A stretch of 64,000 bases of DNA from Mallotus nudiflorus. Lineage: Eukaryota; Streptophyta; Magnoliopsida; Malpighiales; Euphorbiaceae. The stretch lies in assembly GCA_947683625.1 (NCBI GenBank), contig CANTUR010000619.1, positions 1 to 64,000 of the forward strand. Reading direction: 5' to 3'. Numbering within the stretch: the first letter of the stretch is position 1; every line of letters starts with the position of its first letter. A model generated the notes under the pieces. That model saw nothing but the letters and a program-made list of their open reading frames with translations. It was not told where the DNA came from and did no database searches. Shown here in pieces: positions 22,991 through 34,930 of the stretch. Both the position numbers and the translations under genes were made by a program.

Positions 22991-24361
22991 TGTTAAATTC
23001 TCCTAGCAATATTGACCATTGAACTAATTTGCCAGATGTTTCAGGTCTTTGTCAGATTTTCCTTAGAGGGAAGCTGAATCTTACAGTGATAAAATAAGCC
23101 TACAAATAGTGCCTAAGTTTTTGGGATGTATGGACGAAGACCATGGCTAATTTACCTAATTTAGGGTACTGAATCTCTAATCCTCGAAGTACTTTGATGA
23201 TGTAGTATATCGGGCTCTGCTGACTTCCTTCCTCTTTCATTAGTACTGAGGCTATTGACTCTTAGCTAATGGAAAGGTATAAGTACAGTGTTTCTCCAGG
23301 CACTGGTCTGCTAAGCAAAGGTGGTGAGGATAGAAATTTTTTTATATCTTTAAAGGCTGCTTGGCAATCTTTATTCCATATAAATTTCTTGGAATTCTTC
23401 AGGGCTTAGAATAATGGCAGACACCACTTGGCCTAACAAGAGATAAAATGCCATAAAGTTATAATCCTACCATTCAACTTGTACAGCTTATTGATCATGG
23501 TCGGAGCTTTCATATTGAGAATGGCCTCCATCTTTTTTGGGTTGGCTTCGATTACTCGATGTGATATCATGAATCCTAGAAACTTTCCTGCCTTTACCTC
23601 GAAGATGCACTTCTTTAGGTTTAACTTGATTTAATGTTGGCTTAGCAATTGAAGGATTTGGTCAAGGTCAGCGGGCTACTGCTCTGCCTGCTTGCTCTTG
23701 ATGATGATGTCATCCATGTATACTTTCACATTCTTATTGATCTGATTTTGAAGTATATGGTTCATCATCATTTGATAGGTTGCCCCGACATTCTTTAGCC
23801 TAAAGGGCATTACTTTGTAGTAGTAAAGACCTTCATAGGTGATGAAAGATATTTTTCTTGATCTTCTTTCTTCATTGGTATCTGATGATACCCTTATGCA
23901 CCATCCAAAAAGTTATTCAAACTATGACAGGCAATGGAGTTTATAAGTTGGTTTATTATTGGTAATGGATAGTTATCCTTGGGGCATGCCTTATTAAGAT
24001 CAGTGTAATCTACATACATTTTATATTTGTCATTGGACTTCTTTACCAACACCACATTGGCTACCCATTTCGGGTGAGTGACTTCTCTGATAAATGCAGC
24101 CTCTACCAGCTTTTTTGTTTCTTCGATGATTATCTTCTACCTTTTATACACGAAGGTCCTCTTCTTTTGAACAACCAATTTTACCCCTGATTTAATGTTC
24201 AAACTATATAAGGCAATCCAAGGGTCGACCCCAATAATCTCAGATGCTTGTGAGGCAAAGTCACTTGAGTGCTTATTGAGGACCTCACTTATCCCCTGCT
24301 TAGTTTTTTTGTTAAGCTCATTATCAATCCTTACTATTTTCCCATTAGTGATCTGTAGCAT
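22990..24361 (-). pseudogene. Reverse transcriptase plus RT-linked RNase H of the Tat element
   Basis: RT blocks on the minus strand: VEAAFIREVTHPKWVANVV (about 24090), YKMYVDYTDLNKACPKDNYP (about 24000), YMDD intact at 23709-23720, KFLGFMISHRVIEANPKK (about 23560). The connection/RNase H part (about 23350-23000) gives YLYLSI, ESIASVLMKEEG, YYIIKVLRGLEIQYPKLGKLA and HTSQKLRHYL, typical of the RNH1-like domain. The 74-codon frame at 24137-24361 is the PR-RT linker. Several stops and at least two frameshifts; inactive. Confidence 0.85.
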
Positions 24362-24697
24362 CTAAACCTCATCAACTAGATCAGGGATACCACCTTGCTT
24401 TTTCCCTGCCCAGGATTCTAAGGGGAATGCTTTAATCTAAGGTTTGACTATGATCTGGTAGCATTTCCTGGCCATATGTTAATCCCCATAAATTGTTAAA
24501 ATCCTACCTTCGAGGGGAATCTTAATAGTCAGATTTCAGATACTTATGATTGCATCAGTTTCGTAAAGTACTGGTCATCCTATGATGTCATTGTATGCTA
24601 GTGGGAGATCTATTACATTGAACTAAGTTTTAATGATTTTTGTTTCTTCAGTATCTCAATTTTCAAATTCTAAATTCAGCACCATTAATCCCATTGG

Positions 24698-24960
24698 CTA
24701 TGTAGTTCCCCCACAAAAGCTTGTAATGGGGTTCTGGATTGCCTTCAGGTTAATGACAGAGCCTTTCATTACCTTGTAGGCATTCCAAGATAATGCATTA
24801 ATGGCACTTCCACCATTGATCAATAATCTCTTTAATAGATAATTATTGATGTAAGCACTTACTACTAGTGCATCATTATGGGGGTGCCAAATATGATTCC
24901 CGTCTTCTGGACCAAACACGATACTATATCTCTTTTATAGGGTAGGCCCTTCTTCTCTAC
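24698..24960 (-). pseudogene. Aspartic protease of the Tat element
   Basis: HNDALVVSAYINNYLLKRLLI followed by NGGSAINALSW corresponds to the retropepsin active site, normally D-G/T-G-S/A; here the catalytic Asp codon has become Asn (a G-to-A change in a CG context). Lies between gag and RT as expected. Confidence 0.8.
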
Positions 24961-25072
24961 GGATTCTCTTATGCTTCTTTTTTGTAACTTCTCCTCTAAT
25001 AATCATGTTAATAATGTCGGCTGGTTCATTCCTAGCTTTCTTAGGTTTCAGTTGGTTTCGGTCTTTTCCACC

Positions 25073-25647
25073 TTAATTTTTGGCCCCTCTAGATTTGTCG
25101 ACGAAGTTGCCGAGCTTGCCATTTTGCACCAATCTTTCTATGGAATTTTTCAGTTCATGGCAGGCCTCAGTTTCATGCCTGCAATCCAAGTGATATTGGC
25201 AGTAGGACTTTCTATCCTGCATAGCTTTTCTATTCGGGCTTAGTCTTCTGGACACCATTCTATCTAACCACATGAGGATCCTATATCTAGAGGTATTTAA
25301 TGGCATGTATCTATCAGCTTCTTTCTTAAACCTTTCTACCGAGTTTCTAAAGTTAATTCGCGGAAAGCATGGCCTCCTGAGTCTTGATCTTTCTTCTATC
25401 TTAGCAAGTGTTTTCTCATTATCCCTTTGCATCCTTCTGTTTTCCTCCATCTTTATCATTTTGATTGCAATGGCCATTACCTCCATAAAAGTGTCAAGCT
25501 CTTTTTTCATTATCTTATCTTTAAGCTTCTCGAGCCTAGTTCCATTCTTTAGAGCTTCTATGGCCACCTTATCAACCACATTTTAAAATTTGCATAGCTA
25601 CCTTGTTGAATCAATCCAGATAACTTCGCAGTGATTCTGTGACCTCC
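25073..25647 (-). pseudogene. Tat element gag, C-terminal part
   Basis: 168-codon frame (25579-25073) with VVDKVAIEALKNGTRLEKL at its start, a Lys/Glu/Met-rich helix, and a knuckle-like CQYHLDCRHETEAC followed by HELKNSIERLVQNGKLGNFV. This C..H..H..C arrangement and the trailing 'L..lI..G.L..fv' are characteristic of Tat-lineage gag. It is separated from the N-terminal gag (28854-29584) by a solo LTR; the short stretch 25580-25647 continues the same domain in other frames. Confidence 0.8.
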
Positions 25648-25652
25648 TATCG

Positions 25653-28600
25653 TGTAATATCCCGTATTTTTAAATATTTTCATACTGCATCGGGATATAC
25701 AGTGTTAATAAATTTTGTATATATATTATGATATTTTTACGAGTTGATATGTATTTAAAATCTATTTTAATTATTGTGTATTATTTTAAGTGCTTTACGT
25801 AAAATTTTCCCGAGAATTCTATTTTCGGGGAAATTTTCACGTAAATAATTTACTATTAATTATTTTAAATAGATTTCCATACTTGCATGAACTCATATAT
25901 ATTTTTAAAATACTAAACACCGTATATATGTGTACTTATTTATTTAATTAGGGTTTAATTAATATTACCCTAATATTTTATTATTTATTAATTTATTTTA
26001 ATATTATTTAATTATTTTTTTTAGGTGTATTAAATTATTTAAAATATTAAATTATATGTGTGTGGTGTATATTTAATGTGTGTGATTTAATATTATTTTA
26101 ATATATAGTATAAAGTATATATATATACAAATATACATTTAATATTAACAAATTATAAAGTTAGGTTTATTTACCAAATTGCCACTCGAGCTTCTTCTTC
26201 ATCCCCGACCGTTTCCCATCACCGTCCGCCGCTGCTACCATCGATTTCTTGTGGTTGGTGTGCCGTCCGGCATGCCACCTCCTTCCTCAGCCTCTTCCGC
26301 CGCCTGCTACAGCTGTTTCCGATGTCTGGAAGTCGTTTTTGACCGGAGAAGCCGAAAGTTAAAGCAACGTCGTTCACGGTGATTCCGGCCACCGTTTTTG
26401 ACACCTGTGGTCTCTTTCTTCTCTTTGAGCTCTGGTGAGTGTGATTCCAAGCTTTGTTTCACTTAAAATGGTCTTGATTTTCTTAGGTTTCGATTTTTCG
26501 AATTCGGCCATTTTAGGGTTCTTAATTTTTTTGAACTTCAATTTGATTGATTCATGAAAAGTCCCTTAACAAATGTTGTTCCCCTTAGCTTAATCTACAT
26601 GTATGAATTTTTTTAGAATTTTTGGAGATTATTTTGATTTTTGGGTATTTTTAAATATTTTAATATTATTTTCTAATTTTTGGAAATTAATTAATTAAAT
26701 TATGAAATTATGTTTTATGATAAATATAGGTGTTGAAATGAATTATATAAATTTATTTGGAATTTTTATGAATTTCTATGTATTTATTTTGAATTTAATT
26801 AGTTTATGGAATTTTTGAAAAATACGTTAATTGTGTTTTTAATTGAAATTAGTTAGTTAATTGAGTTTAATTATTGATATTATTGATAAATATGTTGAGA
26901 AAATTAATTTTGGATAATTATATAATTTTTGGTGAATTTTTGAATGAATTTTAGTATATTTATATATATATGGGTATTTTGGTAATTTTACCCTAAATTG
27001 ACTAAAAATGTAATTAAATTGGTTTTAATAGTTATTTAAGGTACAAAAATGATTTCTATAAATTATTTAGTATTTTTAATTAATTAAAACTATTTTTCGT
27101 GAATTATTTTTAATTATATATATAATAAACGATTTTACTAATAAAATCAGTTTTCATCGGTTTTTACTGTGTTTTAAGGTTAATTACGTAATTTCTACTT
27201 ATAAAATGTATTTCTGTGATATGAGGGCATTTTTGGTATATATGTAATTATTTTTGTGAATTTTGGACCCCGATCGGTAGACTGTAGTTTGGAGTCCGAC
27301 CAAGGGGTTGTGGATGTGTTTTTTAGCCTGTGTTTTCGAAGTGTGTTTCCTTGAAGGGCCGGCTCTACTCTTTGAGTAGAGAGATGTCCATTTTACAGGG
27401 GAGGTTCTGTCGGATTTTTGATAGAATTCTTGTAAAACGTGATGTCCGGTCGAACCCTAATTCTATTTCTGTGTCTAATATTCTAGATCGAGTTTCTAGG
27501 GTTTTTGTTAGGTTTATCCTGATGTCTGTTATTTTTATTTGTTTAGTTGCACCGAGACCGAGGGCTAGTGGACCAGGCCCGTCGGACCCATCTCGTGGAG
27601 CGCACTAAGTGCGAGTTACTATTCTATATATATATATGCTTTAGGGTGCATAATTTAGAAATGTATGTTTTATTTTGATTAAATATGCATAAATGGTTTA
27701 ATTATTACTTAAATTTATTTTTAGTTTATTTTTGGTTTATTTTCGGTATATTTTGAATTATATGCATGTTTTGCTAATAAATTATATTTAAAATGTTTTT
27801 GAATATATTTCTAGCTTATTTTGCTATTATATTAGATTTGTTTGATGTATATATACTTGAAATATACCTGGTTTACTTTTGGTATATTTCCAGTATATAT
27901 ATGGTTTATAATGTTATTTTATTCAAATTCATGCATCATTTATTTGTGAATGTATGTTTTATATTTAATAAATGAAGGATATCGATAGAACGTGCTACCT
28001 AGTGGGCAGCACTAGGACCGAGTACGTACCGGTATGCTTATAGCATTTAGGCTATATTACTAATCAGATTGTGGATATTGATTGGATATGATTATTTGAT
28101 GTGTGATATGATTTGGGAGTGTGATTGCTAGAGCTTGGTTGACCAAGTGTCTCGGGGCCAATCTACTGTCCTAATGGAATAAGTGAATATATTTGGAATA
28201 AGTGAGCCTGTATGGCTAGAGTGTTGTCTAACACTGCTTTGAGGTTGCGATATTCTAGGGTTCTATTTGATCCTTCATGAACTGTGATTTCCAATAAAAA
28301 TATATAAAATGATTTTATTGCATCTGTGTGTATTTGCTTGTATATATATACATATTATATATATACTTTTGATTGTGTGCATTGACATTTAGTATGCATG
28401 TATATATATTATAGTAATTCACTCAGTGAGGTCTGACTCCCTTCCGTTGACCATTTTTCAAGAGAGTCATTTTCTTCAGACCTCAGTAGCAGACCTGTAC
28501 GCCGAATTTCTTCCGCCCCGGCTTCTTTATGTAAACTGCTTATCTGAGTCTTAAGTTTTATTTTATCTAGACACTGCATTAGTCATTAAATTATTAAAGA

Positions 28601-28848
28601 AATGTTATATTATATTTGAACTGGATTTGTATTAAAAGAGTTTATATATATATGAGATGAGGATTTAATTTAAATTCAGTTGGTGCAAATGTTATTATGA
28701 TATTTGTGATTTTTATTTCCGCTGCATTATATATTGTTATTACTACTACTGTATGTTTTATTTTATTTTTAGGCTTGCTATGGGTTCCGGATTCGAAAGA
28801 ATTCCCGTTCTCTAGCGCCGGTCATGGCCCCTGTTTTGGGTAGTGACA
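25653..28848 (+). mobile_element. Solo LTR (3196 bp) of the long-LTR gypsy family, in Tat gag
   Basis: Begins TGTAATATCCCG and ends GGGTAGTGACA, flanked by a perfect 5-bp target-site duplication tatcg (25648-25652 and 28849-28853). Same family as 1294-4500, opposite strand. It keeps the GC-rich 5'-UTR-like block (about 26180-26430), a conserved GTGAGT at 26431, and the hairpin pair (27363-27439). It has only one of the two ~60-bp 'gagacac'-type units found in other copies (about 28120-28175). No internal sequence remains, so it arose by LTR-LTR recombination. Confidence 0.95.
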
Positions 28849-28853
28849 TATCG

Positions 28854-29584
28854 ACACATTCGAAGATCATTAATATTTTTGGCTAAAGGGAGTTATTGAT
28901 GAACCAGGTCTAAAATTTCTCAGCTAAATCCTTGAAAGAGGTGATAGAATTCTTAAGGAGCCAATGAAACCACTTTTGAGCATTCTTTGTGAGTGTACTT
29001 GGAAAAACTCTGCACATAATTCCATCATTCACATTATGGAGTAACATTTTTATTCTGAATGAGGATACATGGTTGATCGGATCCCCAGTTCCATCATATT
29101 GATCCAACTGTGGCATTCTAAATTTGGTCGAGATTTCTGTTTGAATTATCCTACATACAAAGGGCGTCCTCCCTTCTATAACACACTCATCTTCCTTCCT
29201 TGGCCTTGTACAAGCTTTGTGTATGACCTCTTCAACCTTTTGAGTTAATTTTGAAACGTTAAGAGCTGGGATCATTGAGTTGGATTCCCCTTCCAAGACT
29301 TTACACTTTTCTTTATTTCCTCTAGGTACTTCCGGAGATTTAATGTTGTTTTCTATATGAGTTGATCTGGGATTACCGCTTTGAATCAAAGCATTCAACT
29401 ATTATTGCATAAGGGCCATCTGAGTTTGAATGTTTTGTATCATTGCTTCTTTACTCGTCGGGGTGAGGTTGAGTGTCTTGGTTACCGTGTTTATGTTGGG
29501 TGTGGTTATAGTAGGTGTTTTTTGTAGATTTGGAAAAGGTATGGAAGGTATAGGTCTATGATGGTGAAGGGAGATTGGTGCCAA
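28854..29584 (-). pseudogene. Tat element gag, N-terminal part
   Basis: Two in-frame pieces: Met 29584 (Pro/Thr-rich start, MAPISLHHHRPIPS) and 29398-28910. They are separated by consecutive TAA and TAG codons at 29399-29404. The second piece holds the retrotransposon gag core: FRMPQLDQYDGTGDPINHV, FPSTLTKNAQKWFHWL and SITSFKDLAEKF. After that the frame is broken, and 25653-28848 interrupts the domain. Confidence 0.85.
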
Positions 29585-29828
29585 GAGCTAGCCACCCTTA
29601 AGTGTTTCCAAGTGGAACGTATGCACAACCAATTATAATTTAAGATAAAGGTCCAGCATGCGAAAAGGGGGTTGGCGGTATTATCGTTGCAATAGGTGAC
29701 GACAAATTGATTAGAGGAATGAGGACGGACGAGTTGATGTGAGTGTTGGGAGTCAATTTTGGTGGAGGATTGGAAGTCATAATGTCAAGGTATTGACTGG
29801 TAGATGCACGAATGGCTTTTTCTTAAGA

Positions 29829-29848
29829 GGTTCCCACAGACGGCGCCA
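29829..29848 (-). other. Primer-binding site of the Tat element
   Basis: Minus strand TGGCGCCGTCTGTGGGAACC, two bases downstream of the LTR end at 29851. The TGGCGCCG start and G-rich tail are usual for plant gypsy elements of this kind; the exact primer tRNA was not matched. Confidence 0.8.
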
Positions 29849-29850
29849 CT

Positions 29851-30254
29851 TGATAACTTGTTTTAGGAATTCTTAAGCTAGAACCCTGCAAGTGACCAAC
29901 AAAGAACAAAGTGAGAGGTAGGGAGGATCTCCACAAACCCTCCGAATCCTAAGTTAGGAGATGTAGAGACAGAGTTTAGAGAGAGAAAAAGAATAATGAG
30001 AATATAAGAGAATGGAATGAATGAGAATGAGAGATATGAGATCTTATTTGTAGGGATAGTAATACTCAAATCTGAGAGCAATATGATTTCTCTTTGATGA
30101 AAGTCTTATACCTATTAGGAGAGTGTTCCTTTCTATCCGGAAGTCTCCTGATTGAGAATTTTTTCCTATTTATCTTGAATGCGCTTCTTCTACAAGCAAC
30201 CTCGTATAGGAAAATAAAACTTTAATTTAAACTAAAATATATATGAGGATATCA
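29851..30254 (-). repeat. 5' LTR (404 bp) of the Tat-lineage element
   Basis: Element orientation TGATATCCTC...CAAGTTATCA, paired with 10263-10655 and directly followed by the PBS. The 5 bp beyond it are ataaa, compared with ataat at the other end. Confidence 0.9.
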
Positions 30255-31297
30255 ATAAAATAATAGTTGATAATTGTTATAGTTGATAGTAGATGTTACA
30301 AATCAAATCGTCCTCAACTCCACCAAACTAAAAAAACATCAGCTCGACATGAAGTTTCTAATTTGTTTTTATATGATCGATCAAGTCTTGGGAATTAGAA
30401 AGAAAATCACAGTACTACGAAAACCATGACATCAGTTAATTTCCTGGCCAATTTGCACTTCAATTTTTAAAGATCAAACTCCAAAATACATTGGTAGCAC
30501 CTTCATATATTATGCTATGTCTGGTATATTTCTTTCAATTTTATTTTTCTAGAGACAGCATAAGTATGACAAGAGCTATTGGAGCTTGCTTCTATCAAAT
30601 GTAGCTCATTAAACTCTATAGTAAATATAAAATATCAAATTTCATATTAATAACTCAAACAGTAAAAAGTATGAATATTAAATGTGAAAAATAAAGTTTA
30701 AATTCTCTTTTTTTTTTTTTTATTCTCTTCTTTATGATTCCTTTATGATAAAAAATAATTATTTAAACCAGTTAAAAAATATTTATATTTAATCATGAGA
30801 TGAAAATTCAATTAATCTTGACATTTTTCTAGTTGGACTCGTTGAAGTACTAGTTGTTGAAAAATAGGAATAAATTTCAAATAGTATTGAGTTTCCAAAA
30901 AAATAATTCAAGTAGTAAAATAAAAATTAATCAATTTTTTATTATACAAATTCAACCTTATTTATATGTGTATAAATAATTATGAAATCGTACAATGATA
31001 TTGGCCATGCTATCAGCTGTGGTGAAACACATGTCAATCGTGACCTGACAAATAGAACAATTATCCAATATTTATCCCAATTATTTGGTCCAAATTAAAC
31101 TCACATGTAAAAAATTTAAACTTTACATAAATTATATGTTAAAAATTTGAGACCTAATTTACAAAAAATTTAATTGAGTATATATATATATATATATATT
31201 TTAGAAGGATGAAGGAAAGTTGTAATTAACTTCTCAGAATCTTTGTCGTCGTAAGATATAATTTCGAACAGAAGAAAACTAGTCCTACTGTTTTATA
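30255..31297. other. AT-rich spacer between Tat and copia elements
   Basis: No gene seen. 30346-30437 is the right part of the duplicated host segment (copy 1 at 9430-9515). Contains a poly-T run near 30710 and a TA tract near 31180. Confidence 0.6.
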
Positions 31298-31957
31298 TGT
31301 TGGAAAAATTAAAAGAATTTGTATAGCAGAATAATATTTACAAGGACAAAATAAAATTATTGTAGAAATAATTAAATAAATAAATAAATGATTGTGGTTA
31401 AATCGGTTAATAAGTGTGTAAAATATGTGGTAAAATCTACTATATAAATAATAAAAATGACATCAATATTTTAGTATGATTCACCCTTAATTCTTGAGCT
31501 ATATCCACGGGATAAAATCTAAATTTTTCCTGTACTATAAAAATAGTAGATATAAGAGAGAGTATTCTCTAAATCAACACTAGAGGTACACAATAAAAGA
31601 GTTCTCACCAAAATAATGACACTCAAAGTATTTCCCAAACACCTCAAAAATAATTACCTCACTATTTGAGAAAAAAAATTTAAACCTTTAAAACTCTCTC
31701 ACAATCATCAAAGCAAAATTACTTTAATTACCCTCACAAGCATACACCTTACTTTAGCTTTTCTCTTACTCGTTGCTTATGGCTTATACACCTAATTTGA
31801 CTCCATCTAAATGTTTTTATATAGGCATTAGACATTAGCAAACAAACAAAACAAAATAAACATATTTATCAACATTTGCTGCATCGAATTCAGTGCAACA
31901 AAATGTGACTTTTCATTTTTTAAAACTTATAAGCTCCAATAAGAGGGACCCATAATA
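31298..31957 (-). repeat. 3' LTR of the old copia element
   Basis: Aligns with 35963-36624, for example 'ggtacacaataaaa', 'gttctcac(c/t)aaaata' and 'aaacaaacaaaacaaaataaacat'. The PPT (minus GTCGGGAGGGGGAGAA) directly abuts it. Confidence 0.9.
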
Positions 31958-32289
31958 ATTCTCCCCCTCCCGACTGTGTGGAGGTCATCACCATTCCGGA
32001 TGCCAATCAATAGAATTCAAACTTCTTTCTTAGTAGAGTCTTCGTTAACATATCTGATCCATTTTCATATATATGGATCTTCTCAAGCTACAATAACCTC
32101 TTCTCCAATACATTTTGTTCCAATGATATCTCACATTAATGTGCTTTGATCTTGAATGAAAGGAGAAATTTTTACCAAGGTGGATAGCACTCTGACTATC
32201 ACAAAATAGCTCGTATCTATCTTGCTAAAAATTGAGTTCATTTAAGAACTTATTCATTCACAAAAACTCTTTGCAAGCTTTCGTTGTTG

Positions 32290-33570
32290 TAATAAACTTT
32301 GCTTCAGTGGTAGACAAAGTAACACATTTTTGTAATTTTAACTACCATGACAAAGCTCCCCTTGCAAATGTAATCAGGTAACTAGAGGTTAATTTTCTTG
32401 AATCAACATCTTCCGCTATATCTGCATTTATATATCCAGCTAAAATAGGTTTGACATCTCCAAAACATAAACATATTTTGGATGTTCCATGAAGATACCT
32501 GAAAATCCATTTCACTACAACCCAATGCTCTTTTCTATGATTTAAAAAGAACCACTCACAACTCCAATTGAGTGTGCAATATCTGGCTGTGTACATACCA
32601 TGGCATATATTAAACTACCAACTACTAAAGCATATGAAACTATATTCATCTCTTCCTTCTCCTTATCAGTGGAGGGGCTTTATTAAGAAGTCAATTTAAA
32701 GTGATTAGTAAGAGGATAGCTAACTGCTTTAGCATTGTACATGTTGAACCTCTGAATCAATATACTTCTTTATAACAACCACAGTTTCTTAACTCCTCTT
32801 TCTCTGATAATCTTCATTCTAAGAATTTGTTTTGCTGGTCCCAAGTTTTTCATAGCAAAAGACTTACTTAACTGCTTCTTCAAGTTATTGATTTTGGAAA
32901 CATTTCGACCAACAATCAACATTTCATCCACATAGGGCAACAATATAATAAAGTCATCATTAGAGAATTTCTAAATAAATACATAATCATCTGAAGTGGT
33001 CTTCTTATATCCTTACTCCCCCATGATAGACTCAAACTTCTTATATCATTGTTTTGGTGCTTGTTTCAAGCCGTACTAGCTTTTCTTCAATCTGCAAACA
33101 TAGCCCTCATTTCCCTTTTCTTTGAAACCCTCTGGCTGCTCCATAAATATTTTCTATTCCAAATCACCATGAAGGAAGTCAGTTTTAACATCCATTTGCT
33201 TAATCTTTGGATTAAAACTTACTACTAAAACCAGCACAATACAGATGGATGTCATCTTTATGATTAGAGAAAAAATCTCATCAAAGTCGATACTCTTTCT
33301 TTGGTTAACTCCTTTTACAACCAATCTAGCTTTGAATCATGGCTGGAGACTGTGTTCTTTATGATTGATCCTGAAAACCCACTTATTCTTTAAAGCTCTT
33401 TTGCCTTCATGCAACTTCACCAGCTCAAATGTTTTGTTCTCATGCAGAGACTTTATCTCATCCTACATGGCTTCAAACCATTTCTGTTTGTGTTCATCAT
33501 TCATAGCTTCTTAAAGGCTTTCTGGCTCTCCTCCATCAGTTAGTAACATAAACTTATCTATAGGATATTT
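32290..33570 (-). pseudogene. Old copia RT and RNase H
   Basis: RNase H remnant in the 84-codon frame 32596-32342 (HRKEHWVVVKWIFRYLHGTS, ending ALSW). The RT catalytic box reads YVDE instead of YVDD at 32923-32934. Other RT pieces run up to 33570 across stops and frame changes. Not functional. Confidence 0.85.
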
Positions 33571-33579
33571 GCTAGAAGG

Positions 33580-34930
33580 TTATCTGTTTTTATTAAATCT
33601 CCTCAAAGGTACTGGAGAAGCCTCATCTGCCGGTGGTTGATTATGAACACCACCATCATCATTTTCAGATGGTATCTCAATGAGAGCATCTTCATCACCT
33701 ACATCTAGTGGAATAATTTCATTTTCATCTCCAACTTTCCTTAGCACTATTGTTGGAGGAACTAACTTTAAATTTGAATCATCTTTAGAGCTGGGGATGT
33801 TCTTCTCAACTCTGGCAATATCTTTGATTGTCTTATCTTCAATAAATATAGCTTCATGACTTTTGACAAGATTTTTCTGGACTAGATCATTAAATCTATA
33901 GCCAAGTTGATCTTGACCATAGCCAATGAACACACACTATCGGGTCTTAACATCAAGTTTGGACCTTTCATCCTTAGGAATATGCAAAAAGTCTTTACAC
34001 CTAAAAACCCATAGATGACCATAGGAAACATCTTTTCTTGATCACACCCTCTCTAGAATATCAGATTGTAGAGGAACACATAGTGAAAGGTTAAACACAT
34101 GCACTGTTGTAAGTAAAGCTTCACCCCAAAATGTCTTAGGTACTTTTGAAAGTGACAGCAAAGATCTGACTCTCTCCATCAAATTCATATTCATCCTCTC
34201 AGTTAAACCATTTAACTGCGACATTTTTTAAGGTGTCATTTGATGTTAAATAACATGCTCTTTACAATAAGCATTAAATGGACCAGAATACTCTCTACCA
34301 TTATCTGTCTGAAAGTACTTCAAATTTTTGTTAATTTATCTCGCCACTAGGGTGTGAAATTCCTTGAAGACATTTAGCACCTAATCTTTTAACTTTAAGG
34401 TGTATACGTACGTCTTCCGAGAATGATCATCAATGAAAGTTATAAAATACTAACAACCACCAAGTGACTTTAGCATTGGCCCACACAAGTCTGAATGAAT
34501 TAAATCTAACACATTCTTCATTCTGGAAGGAGGAGAACTCCTAAAAGCAACCCTATTTTTCTTTCCTGTAAGATAATTGGCACATTTCTCCAGATGCATA
34601 AGATCTACTCTAGATAACATATTTTTCTTAGTCAGCACTGTCATCTCTTTCTCACTCATGTGGCCAAGTCTTCTATGTCATTGTCTTTCTCCACGACATT
34701 CACCATGTCTTTAGAGATATTTGCATGCATAAAGTATAGTGCTGGGTCATTTTCACCTCTAGCCACCACCGAGGAGCCTTTAGTGAGTTTATATTGGTCA
34801 TTATGGAAGGTGTTGTAAAAACCTTCATCATCAAGCTTGCTTGTTAAGATTAAATTCAGGTGAATATTTGGAACATGCTTGACATTCATTAAGATTAGTC
34901 TTGTGCCATTTTCCATTTCCAAACACACAT
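33580..34930 (-). pseudogene. Old copia integrase region
   Basis: Read right to left: pre-integrase segment 34928-34656 (NVKHVPNIHLNLILTSKL, LTKGSSVVARG), then HLEKCANYLTGKKNRVAF and HSDLCGPM with a catalytic Asp region (34450-34659), QLNGLTERMNMNLMERVRSLL with the Glu region (34224), PKTFWGEALLTTVHVFN, and the C-terminal MFIGYGQDQLGYR/LRRFNKNR block (33933-33580). Confidence 0.85.

Larger units (their letters stand above)
10263..30254 (-). mobile_element. Tat-lineage Ty3/gypsy retrotransposon with nested insertions
   Basis: Runs from the 5' LTR at 29851-30254 to the 3' LTR at 10263-10655, about 20 kb including a nested element (12767-20220) and a solo LTR (25653-28848). The order is PBS, gag, PR, RT, RNase H, second RNase H, INT, antisense ORF, 3'-UTR repeats, PPT. 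Double RNase H, a gag knuckle of the form CQYHLDCRHETEAC, and an antisense ORF downstream of INT are known traits of the Tat lineage (Ogre/Retand/Grande relatives). The flanking 5-mers are ataat and ataaa, an imperfect target-site duplication. Coding parts carry many stops and Asp-to-Asn changes, so it is dead. Confidence 0.85.

Noticed and set aside
26179..26382. Pro/Ser/Arg-rich frame in the solo LTR (and similar ones at 52631-52891, 55340-55591 and 56631-56822)
   Set aside because: They recur at the same place in several LTR copies but are not conserved in frame; the block is better read as a 5'-UTR-like sequence.
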